Assembly (NCBI GenBank): GCA_028284865.1
Contig: JANQQV010000013.1
Location: 33,677 to 97,676 of the forward strand
DNA from: Rhodothermales bacterium
GTDB taxonomy: Bacteria > Bacteroidota > Rhodothermia > Rhodothermales > UBA10348
Direction: 5' to 3'
DNA: 64,000 nt
Shown: piece by piece, positions 36,908 to 44,588 of the stretch
How the letters are laid out: each line of letters begins with the position of its first letter
How positions within the stretch are numbered: the stretch's first letter is position 1
Translations under genes and position numbers: made by a program
Notes under the pieces: model-generated
Database searches by the model: none
The model's input: the letters and a program-made list of their open reading frames with translations, nothing else
Told to the model about the DNA's origin: nothing

Positions 36908-37911
36908 GTTCGTCGATTGACCATATCAAAACGTTGATCGCCGATCTCGAGGAGGATCAGCAGGAGGCCATTCTTCAGGCTGTGGGCGCTCTGCAGGAAG
37001 ACATCGAGATGCTCGAATTCCGTCTCAAGCGGATGGAAAAGATCAAGCGCACCACGGCCATCTTCCTGGATGAATCGGTCGCTGAGCTGGAGCAGAAGCG
37101 GGCGGCTGTCGAAGAGGTCAATGCCAAACTCGAAGCATCGCTGGAAGATTTGAGGGCGACTCAGGCGCAGCTCGTCGAGCAGGAGAAACTCGCGTCGCTC
37201 GGTTCATTGACTGCAGGGATCGCACACGAGATCAAGAACCCCCTCAACTTCGTCAACAACTTTGCCGAGGTGGGGGGCGAACTGGCGGACGAGCTGGCGG
37301 AGGCCATTGCAGAAGGCAATGCCGAGGAAACGCAGCAGATCCTGGAAGAGCTGAAGGCGAACGCGACGCAAATCGCCAAGCATGGCAAGCGCGCTGATTC
37401 CATTGTGCAGGGCATGATGCAGCACGCGCGCGGCGGGGCTTCCGATATGGAAACCGTCGTCGTCAATGACTTCCTCGAAGAATACGCCAACCTCGCGTGG
37501 CATGGCCGCCGCGCGCGCGACCACGGCTTTCAGGCCGAGATAATCCGCCAGTTCGACTCCGATGCTGGCTCCATCAAAGTGATGCCACAAGAGCTCGGAC
37601 GCGTGGTACTCAACCTGCTAAACAATGCATTTGACGCAGTCGCCAAGACGAATGGCGCGCGCATCACGGTCACAAGCATGAGAGCGGCAGACGAAGTGTC
37701 GATCTCGGTGGCGGACAACGGACCCGGCATTCCAGACGACATTCGCCAGAAGATCTTCGAGCCTTTTTTCACGACGAAGGCCACAGGAGAAGGCACCGGT
37801 TTGGGCCTCTCTCTCAGCTACGATATCATCACGAAAGGACATGGCGGTCAATTGACCGCCGATGACGCACCGGGCGGCGGGGCCCGATTCACTATCACCC
37901 TGCCTGCCTGA
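36904..37911 (+). CDS. Short cytosolic histidine kinase, no sensor domain (GTG start)
   Basis: This 335-residue kinase begins with GTG at 36904, overlapping the previous TGA (GTGA). It has no signal peptide, membrane helix or recognisable input domain. The first 100 residues are a continuous coiled coil ('[20 protein letters not shown]', '[20 protein letters not shown]') that runs into the H-box (His108 in [11 protein letters not shown]). N-box [23 protein letters not shown] and GTGLGLS are intact. With no sensor of its own, and encoded immediately after the two FIST genes, it probably takes its input from a FIST protein, as NahK-type kinases do from NosP. It is followed 9 bp later by the next kinase gene. 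Confidence 0.9.
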   Translation: MSSSIDHIKTLIADLEEDQQEAILQAVGALQEDIEMLEFRLKRMEKIKRTTAIFLDESVAELEQKRAAVEEVNAKLEASLEDLRATQAQLVEQEKLASLGSLTAGIAHEIKNPLNFVNNFAEVGGELADELAEAIAEGNAEETQQILEELKANATQIAKHGKRADSIVQGMMQHARGGASDMETVVVNDFLEEYANLAWHGRRARDHGFQAEIIRQFDSDAGSIKVMPQELGRVVLNLLNNAFDAVAKTNGARITVTSMRAADEVSISVADNGPGIPDDIRQKIFEPFFTTKATGEGTGLGLSLSYDIITKGHGGQLTADDAPGGGARFTITLPA

Positions 37912-37920
37912 CACACCCAC

Positions 37921-40900
37921 ATGGAAATGAGACGCACTTTCCTGATCGCCCTGCTCATCGGCGGGCTATCCCACGCGGCACTTGCCCAGAACCAGGCTGA
38001 CAACCCCGAAGTGAATTTCGAGGGAGCGGCAACCGACCTGCCGATCCGCTTCGAAAACCTGACGCTTGAGGATGGCTTGAGTCAGTCGACGGTGTACTCG
38101 ATCGCACAGGACAGCAAGGGGTTCATGTGGTTTGGTACGGAGATCGGCCTCAACCGCTACGATGGCACGCGCATCGAGCGCTTCATGCCCGATCCATTCG
38201 ACTCCACCTCTATCCACGAAACGAACATTTGGGAGATTCAGGAGGATGATGAGGGCTATCTGTGGATGAGCTTTGAAGACGGCACCATTGGTCGCTTCGA
38301 TCCCAACACGGGCAAGTCACGGAATTATTTCTCATCGGAAACCGACTCGACGCGCTTGCGATCAGGGCGAACAGTATCCGTGACCATCGACTCCGAAGGA
38401 CGCATCTGGGCTTCATCGAACGACGGCTTTCAGTTGCTCGATCAGGAGACCGGAAAAGTCACTCGCTTTGGTAGCCATGTCGACAATGGCGGTGCGTTGG
38501 GATTCACCACGGGCGTTCACCAGGAAGGCGATGGGGATACCTACATCGTTACTTCTGGATCGGGCGTTCATCGATTCGATTTGAGCGAAGGCACGCTGAC
38601 CCAGCTTATCGAAACACGCAGCTTTGCGACACGCACGTCCCCCGATCCCCACTACCCGGGTGTATTCTGGATCGGCACGACGGACGAAGGAGTGTACAGG
38701 CTGGATACTGCCGATGATACCTGGCAACAATTTGATGTCACAGAGACCGATACGGACGAGGCGATCAAAGCGCAGCCTGATCCCAACCTCCCTGACATCG
38801 TCTGGGTGGGTACGCAAGAAGGGGTTGTTCGCCTGAATGCCACTACGGGCGCCTACCAGACCTATCGTTCTGGAACCGGCACCTCTGCGCGTTCTGGCGA
38901 ACTGCTGTCGAACGCCATCAGCACGATGTATACCGATCGGTCCGGGATCCTGTGGGCCAGCACGGGCGGATTCGGGGTGACTCGATTCGATCCGACAGCC
39001 ATGGGATTCGTCAAAGGTGAAGCGTCGCCAGACAATCCTAATTCCATGCGAGGAGAAGTCGTTTGGGCCATTTATCCAGAGCCCGATGGGATTCTCTGGG
39101 TGGCGGCTTTCGGCTCGGAGTCTTCGCAACCAGGTTGGTATCTGAACCGGATCGATCGAAATACCGGGCAGGTGCAGTTCTGGAGAACACAGGCGCCTCT
39201 TCAGCCAGCTCTCATGCGCACCCAAGGTGGTGAGCTTCTCTTCGGAACGAATCCCAATCGTGACGTCCCCGGTACGGGCGGCGTGGTCCGCCACGATGAG
39301 CGTCGTCGGACGTTGGTGCCTAGGTATACGGTCGAAAACGGCATGCTTCCAGATGACCGCGTTCGGGACATTCGAGAGCTGAACAATGGTACGTTGTATA
39401 TCTCGACCCGAGGTGGCGTTGCCAGAATCAATCCTCGCACGGGTCGGAGCGACCATTGGTCAGCTGAACAGCCAAGAGGAATTGAGTACGACAACTACGT
39501 TATCTGGAAACTCTTTCTCGACAGTCGGGAAACCGTATGGGCTTCCATGTTCGGGAATCTGGTTTATTTCCCGAACGGCGAAATCACTCCGGTCGATTTC
39601 TGGGAGCGCGATGATGCCCCCACTGATCCGCATCGATTCTTGCCCCGATTCATGACCGAAGATGCCGATGGCGTCATGTGGATCGGTCTGACGGAAAATG
39701 GAGCCAAGAGCGTCATGCTGCGCTACGACCCCGAATCGGACGAAGCAACGTACTATTCCTTTGATCCCGACGATCGCACGTCCTGGAGTGGCGGCAACAT
39801 CTCGGGCATCCACCCGCATCCGGAAGATCCGAATCAGGTGTTCTTCAACTCCTACGGAGCCGGGATGAGCAAGCTGGACGTGTCGACGGGCATCTTCACC
39901 CACTACGATGCGGACGACGGCCTGATGGATCCGGCCGTGTACACCGGTATCTGGGATGCCGACATGACGCTCTGGGCGCCGACCAATTCGGGCCTCTATC
40001 GGTTCGACCCGGTGACGGAGACGTTCCGCCGCTTCGGAATGGAGTACGGGCTGCAGTCGCTGGAATTCAACGAGGGTGCCCTGGCCCGCACGGAGTCAAA
40101 CGAGCTCTTCTTCGGAGGCGTGCAAGGCTTCAATGCCTTCTTTCCGACGCAGCTTCGCACGAACAATGTGGCCCCTGACGTGGCCATCACGGAGTTTCTG
40201 CTTTTCAACACCAAGGTCATTCCAGGTCCAGATTCCCCACTGGAAAAGTCGATCATCGACACCGACGAGATTCTCCTGAAGCACGATCAGGACGCACCCT
40301 CTTTCCAGTTCGCCGCCCTGCACTACAAGCGCCCTGAAGCCAACCGGATTCGCTATCGTCTGGAGCCGGAGCAAACAGAATGGATTGATGCCGAAGGACG
40401 CAACGAAGCATCGTACACCAACCTTTCGCCAGGCGAGTACACGTTCCGAGTGATTGCGGCCAACAGCGACGGCGTCTGGAACGGCGATGGCGCCTCGGTT
40501 CGTCTGGTCATCGGAAAGCCGTGGTGGAATACCTGGGCAGCCTACCTGATGTACCTCATCCTGCTTGTGGGCGGGGTGTTCGCGGTGGATCGGATCCAGC
40601 GAGCCCGGGTCTTGGCCATGGAGCGTGAAGCCACGCGTGAGCGGGAGTTGGAGCAGGCCCGTGAGGTCGAAAAGGCGTACGAGCAGCTCAAGCGAACGAA
40701 AGAGCAGTTGGTTGAGCAGGAGAAGCTGGCATCGCTCGGCTCGCTGACGGCCGGTATTGCCCATGAGATCAAGAATCCGCTCAACTTTGTCAACAACTTT
40801 GCTGAAGTCGGCGCGGAGCTGGCTGAAGAGTTGGCGGAAGCCGTGGCCAGTGGTGACGCCGATGGCGCGAAGGCCATCTTGACTGAGATGACGACCAACG

Positions 40901-41466
40901 CCCAGCAGATTGCCAAGCACGGAAAGCGGGCCGACTCGATCGTTCGCTCGATGATGCAGCACGCCAAAGGTGGGGTATCACAGCGCGAGAACGTCGATAT
41001 CAACGAATACGTAGAGGAGTACTCCAACCTGGCTTGGCACGGGATGCGCGCTCGCGAACACGGCTTCCAGGCCGAGGTAAAGCGCGAACTGGGCGATGAT
41101 GTCGGTTCGACTGAAGTGCTCCCGCAGGAGCTGGGCCGCGTGTTGCTCAACCTGTTCAACAATGCCTACTACGCCGTCATGATGCCGGGCGCTGGTGCCA
41201 AGCCGACCGTCACAGTCAGTACCAAACGACTCGCTCCCAACCGAATCGAGATCCGCGTTGCGGACAATGGTCCGGGTATCCCGGCAGACGTTCGGGACAA
41301 GATCTTCGAGCCGTTCTTCACGACGAAACCGACGGGTGAAGGCACCGGACTGGGCCTCAGTCTCAGCCACGACATCATCACAAATGGGCACGGTGGCGCG
41401 ATGCGCGCTGAAGACGCTCCGGGTGGCGGCGCGTGCTTTGTGATTGAGCTACCAACCTCCGGTTAG
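37921..41466 (+). CDS. Sensor histidine kinase with periplasmic Reg_prop propellers and Y_Y_Y domain
   Basis: This 1181-residue kinase has a signal peptide (to about ALAQ, residue 22). A large periplasmic region of two beta-propellers follows (about 40-740), made of Reg_prop-type strips such as 'GFMWFGTEIGLNRYDG', 'GRIWASSNDGFQLLD', 'GILWASTGGFGVTRFDP' and 'DMTLWAPTNSGLYRFDP'. A Y_Y_Y domain (about 780-865; 'NEASYTNLSPGEYTFRVIA') and one transmembrane helix (about 872-892) come next. After a coiled coil is the kinase, with His948. Bacteroidota hybrid regulators of polysaccharide use have this periplasmic architecture, but they normally add a receiver and AraC-type HTH, and this protein ends after the ATPase domain. 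Its catalytic module is the most diverged of the five (NLFNNAYYA at the N-box). It is the last gene of the operon. Confidence 0.92.
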   Translation: MEMRRTFLIALLIGGLSHAALAQNQADNPEVNFEGAATDLPIRFENLTLEDGLSQSTVYSIAQDSKGFMWFGTEIGLNRYDGTRIERFMPDPFDSTSIHETNIWEIQEDDEGYLWMSFEDGTIGRFDPNTGKSRNYFSSETDSTRLRSGRTVSVTIDSEGRIWASSNDGFQLLDQETGKVTRFGSHVDNGGALGFTTGVHQEGDGDTYIVTSGSGVHRFDLSEGTLTQLIETRSFATRTSPDPHYPGVFWIGTTDEGVYRLDTADDTWQQFDVTETDTDEAIKAQPDPNLPDIVWVGTQEGVVRLNATTGAYQTYRSGTGTSARSGELLSNAISTMYTDRSGILWASTGGFGVTRFDPTAMGFVKGEASPDNPNSMRGEVVWAIYPEPDGILWVAAFGSESSQPGWYLNRIDRNTGQVQFWRTQAPLQPALMRTQGGELLFGTNPNRDVPGTGGVVRHDERRRTLVPRYTVENGMLPDDRVRDIRELNNGTLYISTRGGVARINPRTGRSDHWSAEQPRGIEYDNYVIWKLFLDSRETVWASMFGNLVYFPNGEITPVDFWERDDAPTDPHRFLPRFMTEDADGVMWIGLTENGAKSVMLRYDPESDEATYYSFDPDDRTSWSGGNISGIHPHPEDPNQVFFNSYGAGMSKLDVSTGIFTHYDADDGLMDPAVYTGIWDADMTLWAPTNSGLYRFDPVTETFRRFGMEYGLQSLEFNEGALARTESNELFFGGVQGFNAFFPTQLRTNNVAPDVAITEFLLFNTKVIPGPDSPLEKSIIDTDEILLKHDQDAPSFQFAALHYKRPEANRIRYRLEPEQTEWIDAEGRNEASYTNLSPGEYTFRVIAANSDGVWNGDGASVRLVIGKPWWNTWAAYLMYLILLVGGVFAVDRIQRARVLAMEREATRERELEQAREVEKAYEQLKRTKEQLVEQEKLASLGSLTAGIAHEIKNPLNFVNNFAEVGAELAEELAEAVASGDADGAKAILTEMTTNAQQIAKHGKRADSIVRSMMQHAKGGVSQRENVDINEYVEEYSNLAWHGMRAREHGFQAEVKRELGDDVGSTEVLPQELGRVLLNLFNNAYYAVMMPGAGAKPTVTVSTKRLAPNRIEIRVADNGPGIPADVRDKIFEPFFTTKPTGEGTGLGLSLSHDIITNGHGGAMRAEDAPGGGACFVIELPTSG

Positions 41467-41525
41467 GCTACACACAAGGGGAGACCAGGGACCGAGCGTC
41501 GCGAGCCACGTGCCCAAATATTTTT

Positions 41526-41590
41526 CCTACAACGTATAACAAATCGTCAACGCGGTACGTAGGGCGATTAAACCTACAATGTATGTAATA
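41526..41590 (+). promoter_or_regulatory. Candidate PadR-regulated promoter with CCTACAA repeats
   Basis: Two copies of CCTACAAYGTAT (41526-41537 and 41573-41584) lie in the 137-bp gap before the first padR gene. Each runs into a -10-like TATAAC or TATGTAAT. An inverted GTAGG lies between them (about 41559). The same CCTACAA core is found in the promoter of the second padR gene (47596-47602, opposite strand). PadR proteins commonly repress their own operon, so this is a plausible operator. Confidence 0.45.
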
Positions 41591-41603
41591 GCTCTACCGC
41601 TCC

Positions 41604-41933
41604 ATGAAACTGCTCACTCGATCCGAGGAAATCCTGCTTTTGGCCGTTTGGCGGCTGCAGGATGAGGCCTACGGAGTGACCATTCGCGACCAGGTTGCTG
41701 ACGTTACGGGAAAGAAGCTCTCCTTTGGGGCGCTGTTCGTTTCGCTCGACCGGTTGATTCGAAAAGGACATCTGAAGTCTTCGATGTCCGACCCACTTCC
41801 GGTGCGCGGAGGCCGCAAGCGCAAGATGTACGAGCTGACCGATAAAGGTCGCGTGGCGTTGTGCGAGATCCGAAAAGTGGAGCGGGCCATGTGGAAAGGG
41901 ATATCTGAAGCTGCACTGGAGGTGTCCTCATGA
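41604..41933 (+). CDS. PadR-family transcriptional regulator 1
   Basis: This 109-residue winged-helix protein has 'EEILLLAVWRLQDEAYGVTI', 'SFGALFVSLDRLIRKGHL' (recognition helix) and 'GGRKRKMYELTDKGRVAL' (wing), which is the PadR layout. The short C-terminal helix ('CEIRKVERAMWKGI') serves for dimerisation. PadR regulators usually repress their own promoter and a neighbouring efflux or permease gene, and release on binding a small hydrophobic ligand. Its ATGA stop/start overlap with the following permease gene means the two are made together. Two CCTACAA repeats upstream are candidate operators. Confidence 0.9.
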   Translation: MKLLTRSEEILLLAVWRLQDEAYGVTIRDQVADVTGKKLSFGALFVSLDRLIRKGHLKSSMSDPLPVRGGRKRKMYELTDKGRVALCEIRKVERAMWKGISEAALEVSS

Positions 41934-44539
41934 GCCAGCACTCCGTACCTCGATGGATGGCGTGGATGATGAAGCATCTTCTGCCCTTTGACCCGTATGG
42001 CAGTCTCGAAGGCGAAATCCATGACGTCTACGAGTCCATTGCGGAAGCCGATGGGCCGTACAAGGCCAATCGCTGGATGCTGGGCCAAATCGTTCGCTCC
42101 ATCCCTTCTGCCGTTCGCAATACGCTCTACTGGGGCGTGCTCATGGTCAAGCACTACTCGTTGGCAGCACTCCGGAATTTCAAGCGGAATTCCGTGTCCA
42201 CCGCGCTGAACCTGGCTGGACTCTCAGCCGCCGTGGGTACGGCCATCGTAATGTTCGTCTTCATCGATCTGCAGGTGAACATGGATGAATTCCATGAGCA
42301 CCTCGACGACCTGTACCTGGTGACGTACGATGCGCAGGTAGGGGAGAGCATGCAGACGTGGGGAAATTCGCCGCTACCACTTGGACCCATGGCGGAAGAG
42401 CTCGATGTCGATGTGGTCAATGCTGTTCGCATGTCGCGTGCGAATGCCGCGCTGCGATGGAACGACGTCATTTTTGACGAACGGATTCTGTTCGTGGATC
42501 GGGACTTCTTCGACTCTTTCACCTTCCCGCTGATCAGCGGTACGCAGTCCATGTTTCGCGATGGAAATGGCCTCGTGATCAGCGAAACGGTGGCTACAAA
42601 GTTCTTCGGGGATGAGCCGGCCGTGGGTCAAGACCTGTTCATGACCCTTTCTGACGGTACGGTCGTGGGTGTTGGGGTCTCGGCAGTCGCTGCCCGAGTG
42701 CCAACCAACGCCAGCTTCCGCTGGAATGTCATCGCCCCGATTGACCTGCTTGAAGAGGTTGGGGTCGACTTCAATAACTGGGGCTCATTTGCCCGAGGTA
42801 CCTTTTTACAGCTCATGCCTGGGGCGGACGTCCCCGCGGTAGAGGCCCGCTTGGCGAGCATGTTGCCACAGGCTCAGGCGGCCAATGCAGACCGAGGGAT
42901 TGTCGCGCTCAACCTTGAGAACTTGAAGAGTGTACCGACACGCACCCCGTCCCTCAGGCAAAGTCCTGTATCCACGGTGATGCCGTTCTCGGCCGTGATC
43001 TTTGCGACCATTTCGGTATTGGTTCTGCTGCTCGCCTGCTTCAACTACGTGAACATCGCCATCGCTTCGGCCATGCAGCGTTCTCGCGAAATCGGAATCC
43101 GCAAAGCAGTGGGTAGCTATCGAACGCAATTGATCGCCCAGTTTCTGGGTGAAAACGTACTGCTCAGCTTGGGTGCGTTGATCGGCGGAATTGTCCTCGC
43201 TGAATTCCTGTTCATTCCGTGGATCAACTCGTTGCAGGAGGGGCCGATCTTCGAGCTCCACTACCTGAGCAATGCGCTGTTGTGGGTATTTCTGGCAGGA
43301 GTACTCGCCGTGACGGGTCTCGGAGCCGGCCTGTATCCAGCTTTGTTCGTGTCTCGTTTCCAACCTTCTCGTGTATTGCGAGGGGCCATCTCTGCCGTTC
43401 GTAAAAAGCGCATGTCGCGCTTCATGTTGGTCACGCAGCTGACCTTCTCATTCATTCTTCTGACGACCGGGGCAGCCATGTTGAAGAACGCGGCGCACCA
43501 ACGCTCCCTGGATTGGGGGTATGAGCAGGATCGGCGATTTGTCGTTCCCTTCTCCGACTTCGACTCTCTGACGCGGTTCAAATCGGAGATCGAGCGTGAT
43601 GCTTCCGTCGTACAGACGGCCTCCACGCTGGAGCACATCGGTCAAGGCGAACAGCCGTTGGTTTACACTGTGGACGGTGAGGACCAGGATGCCAACGGTA
43701 TGGGCATTGGATTCGGGTATCTCGAGGCGATGGGTGTTGAGCTTGCAGCGGGTCGGTTTTTCGATGAATCGCGCGGCATGGATGCGACGAACGCTGTTGT
43801 GGTCAACCAAACGTTTGCTGATCGTCTGATGGGCGATGAGGAAGGTGCTGCCCTGGGTCAGATGATTCAAATCGATGGCGCCGAGATGGAAATCATTGGA
43901 GTGACCACTGACTTCCTTCACGATGACCTGATCTTCGGGATTGACCCATTGGTCATGCAGATTGCTCAGCCCGAGGCACATCGCTATCTCATTGTCGAAT
44001 ATGCCGCTGGTCAAGCAGAGTCCATTGAAACCCTGCTTGAATCGACTTGGCGGGAATTGGCGCCTTTCAGGCCCTACAAAGGATTCAGTCAGGACCTGAT
44101 GATGGATAGCTATTTCGAATTCATCGACGGTAGCGCCAGAATCTTGCTGTTCATTTCGCTGGTCGCGCTGGTGATCTCTCTAATGGGGCTTTTCGGCTTG
44201 GTATTGATCGGTGTGACCAATCGCAGTCGCGAGATCGGTGTTCGCAAGGCTCTCGGCGCGTCGAGCTGGAGCATTGTTCGGGTGATGCAGCGAGAAACGG
44301 CTGTAGTAAGCTTGGTTGCCCTGTTTTTGGGGATACCGGTCAGTTGGTTCGCGCTGGACGCCCTCTTCAGCTTGCTCAATGCCAACGTAGCAGGAACGGA
44401 AGCATTCATCCTTGAATGGTGGCACCTGCTGACACCCGTTGTCATCATGCTCTTTGCCGCGTGGGCTTCCACGACAGCCGGGGCCTATCGTGGCGCCAGC
44501 CGCAAGCCTGTGCATATTCTGCGGCAGTTTGCCTCCTAG
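41930..44539 (+). CDS. MacB/FtsX-type permease with N-terminal prefix domain 1
   Basis: This 869-residue membrane protein has an N-terminal cytoplasmic prefix (about 1-65) typical of permeases encoded next to PadR regulators. It is followed by 'HYSLAALRNFKRNSVSTALNLAGLSAAVGTAIVMF'-type helix entry near residue 75-105. It has the MacB arrangement twice: a periplasmic domain, then an FtsX domain of three helices (about 350-480), then a second periplasmic domain and FtsX domain (about 740-865). The motifs 'RSREIGIRKAVGSYRTQLIAQF' and 'RSREIGVRKALGASSWSIVRVM' mark the two FtsX units. There is no ATP-binding domain, and no ABC ATPase gene is nearby. It may export a lipid or peptide, or transmit a mechanical signal. 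It converges with its paralog at 44589-47225. Confidence 0.9.
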   Translation: MSQHSVPRWMAWMMKHLLPFDPYGSLEGEIHDVYESIAEADGPYKANRWMLGQIVRSIPSAVRNTLYWGVLMVKHYSLAALRNFKRNSVSTALNLAGLSAAVGTAIVMFVFIDLQVNMDEFHEHLDDLYLVTYDAQVGESMQTWGNSPLPLGPMAEELDVDVVNAVRMSRANAALRWNDVIFDERILFVDRDFFDSFTFPLISGTQSMFRDGNGLVISETVATKFFGDEPAVGQDLFMTLSDGTVVGVGVSAVAARVPTNASFRWNVIAPIDLLEEVGVDFNNWGSFARGTFLQLMPGADVPAVEARLASMLPQAQAANADRGIVALNLENLKSVPTRTPSLRQSPVSTVMPFSAVIFATISVLVLLLACFNYVNIAIASAMQRSREIGIRKAVGSYRTQLIAQFLGENVLLSLGALIGGIVLAEFLFIPWINSLQEGPIFELHYLSNALLWVFLAGVLAVTGLGAGLYPALFVSRFQPSRVLRGAISAVRKKRMSRFMLVTQLTFSFILLTTGAAMLKNAAHQRSLDWGYEQDRRFVVPFSDFDSLTRFKSEIERDASVVQTASTLEHIGQGEQPLVYTVDGEDQDANGMGIGFGYLEAMGVELAAGRFFDESRGMDATNAVVVNQTFADRLMGDEEGAALGQMIQIDGAEMEIIGVTTDFLHDDLIFGIDPLVMQIAQPEAHRYLIVEYAAGQAESIETLLESTWRELAPFRPYKGFSQDLMMDSYFEFIDGSARILLFISLVALVISLMGLFGLVLIGVTNRSREIGVRKALGASSWSIVRVMQRETAVVSLVALFLGIPVSWFALDALFSLLNANVAGTEAFILEWWHLLTPVVIMLFAAWASTTAGAYRGASRKPVHILRQFAS

Positions 44540-44555
44540 ATGCGTCGTAGTTGCG

Positions 44556-44584
44556 ACGGGGCCGCGCCTTTGGCGCGGCCCCGT
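44556..44584. terminator. Bidirectional hairpin between converging permease genes
   Basis: A perfect 13-bp inverted repeat (44556-44568 with 44572-44584, loop TTT) fills the 49-bp gap between two converging permease genes. It can serve both strands. Short T-runs only follow it, so termination strength is uncertain. Confidence 0.7.
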
Positions 44585-44588
44585 TCGC

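Noticed and set aside
38413..39456. A 347-codon minus-strand frame inside the Reg_prop kinase gene.
   Set aside because: It overlaps the conserved propeller strips on the other strand and shows no domain.
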